The notes under the pieces: generated by a model
Told to the model about the DNA's origin: nothing
The model's input: the letters and a program-made list of their open reading frames with translations, nothing else
Database searches by the model: none
Part shown: positions 8,801 to 16,070 of the stretch, piece by piece
Position numbering within the stretch: position 1 is the first letter of the stretch
Layout of the letters: each line of letters begins with the position of its first letter
DNA from: Alphaproteobacteria bacterium
GTDB lineage: Bacteria; Pseudomonadota; Alphaproteobacteria; RF32; CAG-239
Length of the DNA: 49,945 bases
NCBI GenBank assembly: GCA_017457005.1
Contig: JAFTII010000005.1
Location: 1-49,945, forward strand
Direction of reading: 5' to 3'
Translations under genes and position numbers: made by a program

Positions 8801-9988
8801 AGCTATTAAATCTACTATTTCATGGTTGTTCTTGCTTAATGCAATATCTATCTTCTTAACTTGGCGATCAAGCTCACCATCTAAAGAATTTATCCCTTTA
8901 GCGATATGATTATGTATTTCCGTGATATTTGCTTGAGCATGTTTGCTTAGTTCTTCTACTTTTCCACGCATAAGATGACCGCTATCAGATATTGCTTGTT
9001 CAAGCTTAACCGTTTGTTGTTCAAGCGTATCATTTAATTTTTCAATTTCTGATGATACTGTCTTTTTTAATGTGCCACAATTGTTAATAGCTTGTTCTGA
9101 AATTTGACTCAAATTTTCCGAATGACGAGATAACATTTCAGACATTTGTTGAAGGTTAGAGCCTGTTTGCTCATTAAACTTACGTAATGTTTCGTTAGCT
9201 TTAGAGATATTTACCTCTGAAGCATTGGAAACATTATTCAAGATTTCTGCCGATGTTTTAATTTCTTTAAGTTTGGGAAGAAGTTTTGAAAACAGACTAT
9301 CTAAATTATTTTCAATATCTGTCGCTCCGGAAGTAAATTCACGATTTAAGCCCGAAAAAGTTTCAGCAGAATCTTTTGCTTTATTAACAATAACATCAAA
9401 ATTTTGCGTAAGATATTTTACACCTTCGCTTAATTCAACAATAGTTTTTGAAGAATAAGTATCTAATGTTGCAACTAATTTGGAAAACTCATTGATATTA
9501 CCGCGTATCTCATCTTTTATTTGTGCAGTTTTTTCTGTTGCCATTTTGCTTACTTGCTGCAGTTCTATAACTTGAGAACGAATGGCATCGGCCATGGCTT
9601 TAGCCGTTTGGGGAGCGCCATCTTCCGGATAAACAAGTTGATTCATATAAGCACGCAAAAACTTTGCTTCTTGTTTAAAGGAGGTTCCTCGGTCAATATA
9701 AGCCATAACAACCCAAATAATGGCAAGCGGTAAAGTAATACCGGCTAAAAATCCGCCAAATTCATCTGGCATCATTAAAAACAGATTATCCCAACCGAAA
9801 AACTGTGTTATATAAATGAGAACTATGGCAAACCACACAACACTGACACCAATCATCAGCTTGTGAAGATTATTGTTCAGCCAAGAGGGTTTATCCTCCA
9901 ACTCAACCTGATGAGTGGCTTCACTCATAAATTGCGGAAGAGAGTTTGCCGAAACGGCACGGCGGTTTGCACCGGAATTATCTGACAT
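5807..9988 (-). CDS. Giant membrane-anchored coiled-coil protein, possible pole/growth scaffold
   Basis: About 1393 residues. After a ~45-residue cytoplasmic-looking N-terminus come two membrane segments (about 47-67 and 80-102) separated by FFGWDNLFLMMPDEFGG. Then follows about 1150 residues of heptad-like, Ser/Asn/Gln-rich helix resembling methyl-accepting or apolipoprotein-like coils, and a ~100-residue C-terminal globular domain (DLWKKFYNGDTGVF to GKLYYVLAKIMDKLE). A segment with SEASLxQQxK occurs twice about 380 residues apart, suggesting internal duplication. The architecture resembles the alphaproteobacterial polarity proteins TipN and GPR/RgsE; this is architectural analogy, not proven homology. 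Start: a GGGGA Shine-Dalgarno lies just before the ATG at 9988; the in-frame ATG at 10000 has none well placed. It heads the gene set leading to dusB, trkA, hfq and hflX. Confidence 0.8.
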   Translation of the reverse strand: MSDNSGANRRAVSANSLPQFMSEATHQVELEDKPSWLNNNLHKLMIGVSVVWFAIVLIYITQFFGWDNLFLMMPDEFGGFLAGITLPLAIIWVVMAYIDRGTSFKQEAKFLRAYMNQLVYPEDGAPQTAKAMADAIRSQVIELQQVSKMATEKTAQIKDEIRGNINEFSKLVATLDTYSSKTIVELSEGVKYLTQNFDVIVNKAKDSAETFSGLNREFTSGATDIENNLDSLFSKLLPKLKEIKTSAEILNNVSNASEVNISKANETLRKFNEQTGSNLQQMSEMLSRHSENLSQISEQAINNCGTLKKTVSSEIEKLNDTLEQQTVKLEQAISDSGHLMRGKVEELSKHAQANITEIHNHIAKGINSLDGELDRQVKKIDIALSKNNHEIVDLIATMNKEADGINKKLYSYGDTLAQEIDKLMVRGRNLEEGIAIQIGNLTNISDQAISSMQKVDKDLEDRVSMLQSQTGRSANELNEYIATIENQITSLNNLGNNIKEQNSDVTEMLKNRHLHLSETINDVIDRLNIANSEFAKTTTNLSQSSDNSLQAINTAADNMNRYANTLNETTAVVVAQSQISEASLAQQHKNITTSAARVEEIKSELRQQIDDLSSASSELQNDASIAVEKLKNNLSAMLASCNDVINKSRAINDNLIEQANMFDTSANRTLAKVTQFENVLTTQSQNIELLVQQTSDKVSEIDTILTRQTKNVDDCTSKSLSGFRKVSDYFISQSKSLHELSRNTAEYTSNLAQGFDEKAAALNILFKQQENEFYNFCDKISDNADKMSEALKQQVNIIEQSADKVFSRMVMLEEDTSRHTEAVVNSSHRSIERLAEVETLVGNKNELVKQMVDEFCNNIEDVSAKLQQHISEFSNGTKKITENSKIAMDDLNNKCSDLKNIGNDLSQTTSNIGKLLDENIKNIDLSLAKTGNQHQEISRMLENQANNLTDVANTLATQSRLAEASLSQQYKYLTDTVTNVSQKVKEINDNFKNNTDNIFDTTTKLAYEFDVLGDRLIKAGEDINKTSKTSMKSLDQVNLALSQHSEDLDVAVKHSVDKIGSVFGEYEKYIAGFNTVTAETSTGVIEINNLISAQRDKMVQISDDTKKLVECFNTVLSDTSNQLSDRANQAYDKVKGLGKDLKNLGLQMEEAAKISATHMLNSGDKLRASVAEIAANAERMSNDILNSGDVFLKQSTALVATTDDTISKVNKAMGTLLEASKDFSLSGDSIVKDALRFNDIIGNQIQELNEHTRKADTTLSNLTTAYQGIQIEGFLKQAGSIIEKLESLSVDINRVFNPKEEDDLWKKFYNGDTGVFVRYLSKNITKTQVAVVRKAFAENTDFRNQINAYLSEFELLINSAKTHEHSGLLLSVITGADIGKLYYVLAKIMDKLE

Positions 9989-10126
9989 TTTATTCCCCAT
10001 TAAATCAATAATATTCCCCTGCCTATACTAAGGCAGTAGCATATTAAAACATTATTTTCAAATTGAAAACAATTTGCTGAGTTCTTATCTACTTATCCAC
10101 AGGAGTAAATGAGGGACGTAACAATT

Positions 10127-10306
10127 TCAGTCTTCAGACTTTTTGCGCAACACATAATTCAGCTTTTGCAAAGCTTGTAAATTCATTTGTTCTTGGCTCA
10201 GATTGGCGGGAACAACAACACTTACTTCTGTTTTTGTGTCAGGCTCAATTGCAGTTACTTTTACATATACTCCTTGCCGTATATATTCAAAAAGAATCTC
10301 CGACAT
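10127..10306 (-). CDS. DUF6898-like small conserved protein (59 aa)
   Basis: This gene is short and easily missed. The minus strand reads ATG at 10306 to TGA at 10127, starting MSEILFEYIRQGVYVKVTAI and ending YVLRKKSED. The pattern FEYIRQGVYVKVTAIEP, then a valine-rich strand ending VPA, then a helix with LQALQKLNYVL matches my recollection of DUF6898 proteins of Rhodospirillales (often misnamed serine hydroxymethyltransferase). It begins 4 bases after the parC stop, so it is probably translated from the parC message. The ribosome-binding site is weak (GAAAGA). A 252-base open frame on the plus strand overlaps it but has no family signature. Function unknown. Confidence 0.75.
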   Translation of the reverse strand: MSEILFEYIRQGVYVKVTAIEPDTKTEVSVVVPANLSQEQMNLQALQKLNYVLRKKSED

Positions 10307-10310
10307 AAAT

Positions 10311-12533
10311 TTAATCTTTCAAAAACTTATTACTTTTCGGAAAACCGAACGGAGCTAACTTTCCTACTTGAGCGCGGTGTCCTAACCAAGTCAAAAGCTC
10401 TGTTTCGGTCTTGGTTCCGCCGGCACGAGTATAAGTAAATCCATCGGCTTCGTTGAAAATTTGAATATCCGAAAGTCCGCCATCTTTGTATTTTTGCAAT
10501 AAGACACCGTGTCCTCTTGCCATTGTCGGAACTTCTTCTGCCTTAAATACCAGAAGCTTACGATTATCACCGATTACGGCAATCATATCTCCGACAATTT
10601 TTTTACAAAATGCAACATATTCGCCCGAGGCAACGTTCATAATTTTGCGGCCGTTTCTGGTCTGTGCTATAATATGGTTTTCATCAACAACAAAGCCACG
10701 ACCTGAATTAGAAGCCAGCAGATATTTGGCACCTGCATCAAAAACAAACATATCTACAATATTATCATTGTTACCTAAATCAATCATCAGACGTAAAGGT
10801 TGTCCGAAACCTCTGCCACTAGGAATTTCAGAAGCTGGTATATTGAAAAACTTACCGGAATTATCTAATAAAACTATCTTATCCGTTGTTTGGGCATGAA
10901 TCGCCATAAGCAAAGTATCATCATCTTTAAACTTAAATTCATCGTTTAAAGAATTGTGTCCTTTAGTGCAACGTATCCACCCTTTTTGAGATAAGATTAC
11001 GGTAATAGGTTCTTTTTCAACCAATGCCTCAATTGAAATTTCTATATCATCGGCAACTTCCGCAAACTCTGTTCTACGTTTGCCGAGAGCTGTTTTTTTG
11101 CCAAACTTTTCTCTTACATATTTTACTTCTTCAGCTACTTTTTGCCAACGTAAGGTCTCGTTTGCAAGCAAAGCTTCCAAACTTCCTTTTTCTGTACTCA
11201 AATCATCGTACTCTTTACGAATCTCACTTTCTTCAAGTTTACGCAAACTACGCAATTTCATATTGAGAATCGCCTCAGCTTGATTTTCGGTCAGGTCAAA
11301 GCTTTTCATCATTACTGCTTTAGGCTCATCTTCTTCCCTGATAATACGGATAATTTCATCTAAATTGAGATAGGCTATTAAATAACCGGATAATATTTCA
11401 AGACGCGCATTTATCTTCTGTAAACGGTAGTTTGAGCGGCGTTCCAGAACTCTTAAGCGATGTTGTAAATATTCGCCTAAAACTTCTTTAATGCTCATAA
11501 CTCTTGGTACCCCGTCAGAATCAAGAACATTCATATTGAGAGCAAATTTACTTTCCAGCTCTGTTTGTTTAAACAGAAGCTCCATCAGCATATTAGCATC
11601 TACATTGCGATTTTTGGGTTCTAACACTATACGAACATCTTGCGCTGACTCATCTCTGACATCAGCCAATAACGGTACTTTCTTATCAATCAGTAATTGT
11701 GCAATTTTTTCAATAAGCTTTGATTTGACAACCTGATAAGGAATCTCGGTAACGACTATTTGGTACTGTCCCATGCCGAGATCTTCTTTCTCCCATTTAG
11801 CACGAATACGAAAATTTCCGCGGCCTTGTTTATAAGCATCTAAAATAGCAGAAAACTTATCAACAATAATTCCTCCGGTCGGGAAATCAGGACCTTTAAT
11901 CTTGCGGACTAAAGGTTCAATATCCACATCTGGTTTATCAATCATTAGCAACAGAGCATCACAAACTTCGGAAAGATTATGAGGGGGTATGTTGGTAGCC
12001 ATACCAACAGCAATACCGGATGTGCCATTACAAAGCAGATTAGGTACGGCGGCAGGCATTACTACCGGTTCACATTCTTCGCCATCATAAGTATCTCGGA
12101 AATCTACGGCATCATCATTGAGACCTTCCATCAAAGCAATTGCAAATTCCGTTAAACGAGCCTCTGTATAACGCATTGCAGCCGGTCCGTCTCCGTCTAT
12201 ATTACCAAAATTGCCTTGACCATCTACTAACGGGTATCTGACCGAAAAATCTTGAGCTAAACGTGCCATTGCTTGATAAACAGCACTATCTCCATGCGGA
12301 TGATATTTACCGATAACATCTCCGACAACACGAGCGCACTTCTTAAATCCGGATTTAGGGTCTAAATGCAATTGTCGCATTGCATACATTAAGCGACGAT
12401 GCACCGGTTTTAAGCCATCCCTGACGTCAGGAAGTGAGCGTGAAACAATGGTTGACATTGCGTAAGATAAATAACGTGAGCTAAGCTCTTCCGCCATAGA
12501 TACGGGTTTGATTCTTTCTTCAAGTTCGGCCAT
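10311..12533 (-). CDS. parC: DNA topoisomerase IV subunit A
   Basis: Cleaves and rejoins both DNA strands to decatenate chromosomes, with ParE. The 740 residues are the usual length for alphaproteobacterial ParC. The N-terminal breakage-reunion domain has [14 protein letters not shown], the [11 protein letters not shown] region, and the catalytic Tyr122 in AMRYTEARL. The C-terminal beta-pinwheel is shorter than in GyrA and lacks a clear GyrA box, which supports ParC over GyrA. In the quinolone-contact region Ser83 is present, but the acidic residue four positions later in E. coli ParC (Glu84) is Gln87 here. It lies 29 bp after recO and is followed by the DUF6898-like gene. Confidence 0.93.
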   Translation of the reverse strand: MAELEERIKPVSMAEELSSRYLSYAMSTIVSRSLPDVRDGLKPVHRRLMYAMRQLHLDPKSGFKKCARVVGDVIGKYHPHGDSAVYQAMARLAQDFSVRYPLVDGQGNFGNIDGDGPAAMRYTEARLTEFAIALMEGLNDDAVDFRDTYDGEECEPVVMPAAVPNLLCNGTSGIAVGMATNIPPHNLSEVCDALLLMIDKPDVDIEPLVRKIKGPDFPTGGIIVDKFSAILDAYKQGRGNFRIRAKWEKEDLGMGQYQIVVTEIPYQVVKSKLIEKIAQLLIDKKVPLLADVRDESAQDVRIVLEPKNRNVDANMLMELLFKQTELESKFALNMNVLDSDGVPRVMSIKEVLGEYLQHRLRVLERRSNYRLQKINARLEILSGYLIAYLNLDEIIRIIREEDEPKAVMMKSFDLTENQAEAILNMKLRSLRKLEESEIRKEYDDLSTEKGSLEALLANETLRWQKVAEEVKYVREKFGKKTALGKRRTEFAEVADDIEISIEALVEKEPITVILSQKGWIRCTKGHNSLNDEFKFKDDDTLLMAIHAQTTDKIVLLDNSGKFFNIPASEIPSGRGFGQPLRLMIDLGNNDNIVDMFVFDAGAKYLLASNSGRGFVVDENHIIAQTRNGRKIMNVASGEYVAFCKKIVGDMIAVIGDNRKLLVFKAEEVPTMARGHGVLLQKYKDGGLSDIQIFNEADGFTYTRAGGTKTETELLTWLGHRAQVGKLAPFGFPKSNKFLKD

Positions 12534-12562
12534 TTTATTTCCTGTTCTTATGCCTTTATCAG

Positions 12563-13273
12563 TTATATAATGCTTGCGAGATTATCACGACATTCCGGAA
12601 ATTTCAAGCCGTGTACAGCAAAAAAGTTTTTGTTGAGGAAAAAAGATGTCATTTTTAAAGCATCGGCTAATTCTGATTGACTGGGAATAATTTGCGAATC
12701 CAATATAAAAGACGGATATAAATATAAACGATTTTTATATGGTTCTCCGGCACTTTTACATACTGCTTTGCCTGTTTTGGGAGATACATAAGCCAAATTT
12801 TGCGTAGTTCCGGTAGCTGAACACTCCGACAGGTCTAGTCCAATTCCTAAAAAGTCTAACAAATAAAACTCAAACTTAGAATAACTCTGTAGCCAATTAG
12901 GAGTATTAATAGAATTAAAAAAATCAGCAATCCGATTATAAAACATCTCCAAATCTTGCAATTCAGGCATACAGATATTGCTTAAAGCGCAAAAAGAACT
13001 CAGCGCTTGCAAACGTTTTTCATCCTGCATAAAGAAAACTGCCGTAGGACTGATTAATTCAACTTTGAAAGAAGGCATATTTTCATCTAAACGAGAATAT
13101 GCGTCTATTTTTATATGATTTCCCGGTTGATAGGTTGATAAACTATTTTTACTGATACAGTTTTTAACATAACCGACTACCTTACCGTGCTTTTCGGTAA
13201 GTGTTGTTAAAATTAAAGAACGTTCTCCGTGTTTGCGAAGATTAATTATATAGCCGTCATCTGTAAACTTCAT
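12563..13273 (-). CDS. recO: DNA repair protein RecO
   Basis: Recombination mediator that loads RecA on gapped DNA with RecR. The 236 residues have the N-terminal OB fold ([20 protein letters not shown], then [10 protein letters not shown]) and the C-terminal helical domain. That domain carries a partial cysteine motif: Cys in the CSATGTT region, [11 protein letters not shown] about 20 residues later, then AGEPYKNRL. This matches alphaproteobacterial RecO. It sits 29 bp upstream of parC and 33 bp downstream of an unknown gene, all on the minus strand. Confidence 0.93.
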   Translation of the reverse strand: MKFTDDGYIINLRKHGERSLILTTLTEKHGKVVGYVKNCISKNSLSTYQPGNHIKIDAYSRLDENMPSFKVELISPTAVFFMQDEKRLQALSSFCALSNICMPELQDLEMFYNRIADFFNSINTPNWLQSYSKFEFYLLDFLGIGLDLSECSATGTTQNLAYVSPKTGKAVCKSAGEPYKNRLYLYPSFILDSQIIPSQSELADALKMTSFFLNKNFFAVHGLKFPECRDNLASII

Positions 13274-13306
13274 AATAAGTTACGTTATTACATTATCGGT
13301 AAAAGG

Positions 13307-13762
13307 TCAAATAAATAACTTTTTAAATTCTCGGTTATTAGCTTGAGCCAGTTGAATTAACTTATTTTTTTGATTTTGTTTTGTATATGGAACTTCCAAT
13401 TCCAATGCTTTGTTTATTAAAAACCAAGTTACGAACCTATTGGCCGTCAGTTGATAACCATTTTGAATAGCTTTTTGGTAATGTTCTTTTTGCAATAAAG
13501 CAAATTCTTTCCGAAATGTAGCATATTTCTTGTCTCTGTTTTTTGCCCCTTTGATTGCTTTTGTTTTATTATGGCTCTTTATGATAGATGTTATTGTATC
13601 TGCACGAATGCTATCCCATTCTTCACGTGCTTCTTCAAGCATATTTTTTGCCCAAGCAATAATTTTATTTTGTAGCTCTATATCTTGCCGCAATAATGAT
13701 GATTGCCTGAATAATGATGTTAATTTACGCTCTGCTTTAAGTGGTAAAAAACATTTTTCCAT
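13307..13762 (-). CDS. Uncharacterised 151-residue helical protein
   Basis: I do not recognise this protein. The 151 residues are basic and mostly helical (many Lys, Gln, Glu), with no signal peptide or membrane segment. The visible landmark is a central KGAKNRDKKYATFRKEF stretch followed by a C-terminal half with ANRFVTWFLINKALELEVPY. The ATG has a well placed AAAAAGGA ribosome-binding site. A terminator lies upstream (13833-13862), so this gene probably starts the recO-parC unit. A promoter would have to fit within 13763-13832, which is AT-rich. Confidence 0.7.
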   Translation of the reverse strand: MEKCFLPLKAERKLTSLFRQSSLLRQDIELQNKIIAWAKNMLEEAREEWDSIRADTITSIIKSHNKTKAIKGAKNRDKKYATFRKEFALLQKEHYQKAIQNGYQLTANRFVTWFLINKALELEVPYTKQNQKNKLIQLAQANNREFKKLFI

Positions 13763-13832
13763 TTAATAAATCCTTTTTCTGTTTATTTATAGATAGGATT
13801 ATTTTTTATATAATGCAAACTTACATTATATA

Positions 13833-13862
13833 AAAACAGGTGGTTTTTATTCCACCTGTTTT
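13833..13862 (-). terminator. Rho-independent terminator after kdsA
   Basis: AAAACAGGTGG and CCACCTGTTTT form an 11-bp stem with an 8-base loop. On the minus strand the stem runs into TTTTTATATAAT, so it should end the kdsA transcript 19 bp after its stop. Confidence 0.85.
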
Positions 13863-13880
13863 GATTATCAGCTATTTATA

Positions 13881-14759
13881 TTATACGGCTTTAACCCTTT
13901 TAAGAAGATTTTTCTTAGTTATGGCATCATATTCCATGAGTTCGGACAATACCCCTTCCATATCATGCAAAGGAATAGTATTAGGACCATCTGATAAAGC
14001 TTTATCAGGATTTTCATGAGTTTCTATAAATACTGCACCTATTCCGACTGCAACGGCTGCACGCGCCAAAACAGGAGCAAATTCTCTTTGTCCGCCGGTA
14101 GATGTACCATGCCCTCCGGGTTGTTGTACGGAGTGAGTAGCATCAAAAATAACAGGACAACCTGTTGCTTGTGCCATTTGAGGAAAACCACGCATATCTA
14201 CAACCAATGTATTGTAACCAAACGAAGTTCCTCTTTCGGTAATACATACACTTTCGTTACCGCTATCTGTTACCTTTTTAACAATATTGGCAACATCCCA
14301 AGGAGCTAAAAACTGACCTTTTTTCACATTAACAACTTTTCCAGTCTTAGCTGCTGCAACGACCAAATCTGTTTGGCGACACAAAAATGCCGGAATTTGC
14401 AACATATCAACATGTTTAGCAACTTCTTTACACTGATGGACTTCATGCACGTCAGTTACAATAGGAATGTTATTGTAAAGTTTTTTGATTTCATCAAACG
14501 TACGCATTCCTTCTTCAAGTCCTACGCCTCTGGCACCATTAATAGATGTGCGATTAGCTTTATCGAAAGAAGCTTTGAATATGTAATTCATACCAAGTTT
14601 ATTGGTAATCTCTACCATAGAACCACAAATATCTATAGCATGTTGGCGACTTTCAATCTGACAAGGACCACAAAGCAATGAAAGAGGTAATTCATTACCA
14701 ATCTTAAAATTACCAACACTAACAGTTTTTTGAGGCAAATATGTTTTTATTTCTACCAT
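13881..14759 (-). CDS. kdsA: 3-deoxy-8-phosphooctulonate synthase KdsA
   Basis: Condenses arabinose 5-phosphate with phosphoenolpyruvate to Kdo-8-phosphate, the first committed step of the Kdo sugar of the LPS core. With the start chosen here it has 292 residues. The landmarks are LCGPCQIES at 29-37, FKASFDKANRTS, TDVHE, QIPAFLCRQTDLV and FDATHSVQQPGG. Cys33 in GPCQIES, where the E. coli enzyme has Asn, marks the metal-dependent class of KdsA. The longer frame starts at 14807, but the ATG at 14759 has GAGAGGG 5 bases upstream and lies downstream of a strong promoter at 14789-14817. The gene therefore seems to have its own promoter and terminator. Confidence 0.95.
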   Translation of the reverse strand: MVEIKTYLPQKTVSVGNFKIGNELPLSLLCGPCQIESRQHAIDICGSMVEITNKLGMNYIFKASFDKANRTSINGARGVGLEEGMRTFDEIKKLYNNIPIVTDVHEVHQCKEVAKHVDMLQIPAFLCRQTDLVVAAAKTGKVVNVKKGQFLAPWDVANIVKKVTDSGNESVCITERGTSFGYNTLVVDMRGFPQMAQATGCPVIFDATHSVQQPGGHGTSTGGQREFAPVLARAAVAVGIGAVFIETHENPDKALSDGPNTIPLHDMEGVLSELMEYDAITKKNLLKRVKAV

Positions 14760-14788
14760 TGTACCCTCTCTTGTTGTTTTCAATGATC

Positions 14789-14817
14789 TTAATATTACAG
14801 TAAACAATTATTGTCAA
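14789..14817 (-). promoter_or_regulatory. Sigma-70-type promoter of kdsA
   Basis: On the minus strand TTGACA (14817-14812), a 17-base spacer, then TATTAA (14794-14789). Transcription would start near 14782, about 22 bases before the kdsA ATG at 14759. This also excludes the longer start at 14807. Confidence 0.65.
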
Positions 14818-14833
14818 GCTTTTTGTCAAAAAA

Positions 14834-15373
14834 CTAGTTGATTGCTAATTTTGTCCATACAAATAACACATTTCCGTCATTTTTAACTCCGGGAACATAA
14901 GCGGCTTGAACAGCTAAACGTTTATATTCTATTCCGGCTATCGGTAATGGTGCTGGAACAGGTAAATAGTACCATTCGCTACGCTGTGTTACACCTAAAG
15001 TATATCCTAAGCCGACTTTAAAATCTCCACTTGAATTTAGTGACCAGTTTTTCATAAAGGCGTATCCTAAGAAGGTTTCTAAATGGTCATTAGAATCCTT
15101 AAACGCCATCCCATACAATCCATGCCAATTGCCGTTAACATCATAATACGATTTTCCTACTCCAAACCCCCAAGGATTTTCATTATATTTCTTGATATGT
15201 TCATCATCATAAGCAAGGCGATTATGCCAAGCATATAGGGGAACATAAGCATCATATTTAGAGGAAACCCAAGTTGCAGAAATATCGGTTTTCAGCTGTT
15301 GCCAATATTCTTGAAAGCCTGCTTGAGCCGGAAATGATAATAACAATGTTAATATAAATGCTATTTTCTTCAT
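14834..15373 (-). CDS. pagP: Lipid A palmitoyltransferase PagP
   Basis: Outer-membrane beta-barrel enzyme that moves a palmitate from phospholipid to lipid A. The 179 residues begin with a signal peptide (MKKIAFILTLLLSFPAQA, cleaved after residue 18). The mature protein has the known catalytic set: His in AWHNRLAYD (His50) and Asp-Ser in MAFKDS (Asp93, Ser94). In mature numbering these fall one residue from E. coli His33, Asp76 and Ser77. Other family landmarks are NPWGFGVG, GNWHGLYGMAFKDS, GLGYTLGVT, PLPIAG and YVPG. PagP is best known from gammaproteobacteria, so its presence here beside kdsA is notable. The stop is 26 bp upstream of the longest kdsA frame. Confidence 0.93.
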   Translation of the reverse strand: MKKIAFILTLLLSFPAQAGFQEYWQQLKTDISATWVSSKYDAYVPLYAWHNRLAYDDEHIKKYNENPWGFGVGKSYYDVNGNWHGLYGMAFKDSNDHLETFLGYAFMKNWSLNSSGDFKVGLGYTLGVTQRSEWYYLPVPAPLPIAGIEYKRLAVQAAYVPGVKNDGNVLFVWTKLAIN

Positions 15374-15428
15374 CTTATTTTCTTCGCTTTTAAGTTCTAT
15401 TTAATATAAACTTTTTCTTACTTATTTT

Positions 15429-16070
15429 CTATATCAGTTTTTCTTTTTTTAAGAATTCAAGTGCTTGATTAATATTTGAAAAATAGTAATCTGCGCTTGT
15501 GTTTTTATCTGCTTGTTCATTAATGAGAACTGTTTTGAAACCAACAGATTTTGCCAAAACAATATTTTTCTCCTTATCTTCAAAAAGCATTCCTTCTTTA
15601 GGGTCTATCTGATAATAATCACAAAATGCATTGAAAGCAGCAGGATTAAGCTTGTAAGCAAATTTTCCTTTTTCGGCATCATATATATCGTCAAATAATG
15701 TTCTATCTACTTTGAGTTTGGTCAGAACATCATTAACATGTGATGTGGTGCTATCCGTAAAAATAAACTTTTTTTGCGGCAAGCTTACAAGCAACTCTTG
15801 AAGTTCGGTATTAACAGCTAAGTTGTCAGTACTGACAGCACAACAATATTCTAAAAACTCAGCTTGAGATAATCCCAACTCACTTTCAACACCTTGCGCC
15901 TCATAATGATATTTGCTTAACAAATTTTCTGATATTTGTTGCGCCTTATCCATACTTATATTAAGTTTAGCAACAAAAAAATCATATACACGTTGTTGGC
16001 ATTCATCTTCAAGTCCCGAACTTTCAGGATATAGAGTTCCATCTAAATCAAATATTAAATTCTTTATCAT
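15429..16070 (-). CDS. HAD-family hydrolase, pyrimidine 5'-nucleotidase-like
   Basis: Probable cytoplasmic phosphatase of the HAD superfamily. The 213 residues show motif I DLDGTLYP (nucleophile Asp8, acid/base Asp10), motif II FTDST, the motif III lysine in KLNPAAF, and motif IV LFEDKEKN. The helical cap lies between motifs I and II. DLDGTLYP and the cap type match the pyrimidine 5'-nucleotidase subgroup (SDT1-like), common in alphaproteobacteria; the substrate is not proven. Its ATG abuts the malQ stop (16071), so it is the last gene of the glycogen operon, which could hint at a sugar-phosphate substrate instead. Confidence 0.85.
   Translation of the reverse strand: MIKNLIFDLDGTLYPESSGLEDECQQRVYDFFVAKLNISMDKAQQISENLLSKYHYEAQGVESELGLSQAEFLEYCCAVSTDNLAVNTELQELLVSLPQKKFIFTDSTTSHVNDVLTKLKVDRTLFDDIYDAEKGKFAYKLNPAAFNAFCDYYQIDPKEGMLFEDKEKNIVLAKSVGFKTVLINEQADKNTSADYYFSNINQALEFLKKEKLI

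Noticed and set aside
10187..10438. Plus-strand 83-residue open frame over the parC end
   Set aside because: It is antisense to the DUF6898-like gene and parC, with no family signature or ribosome-binding site.
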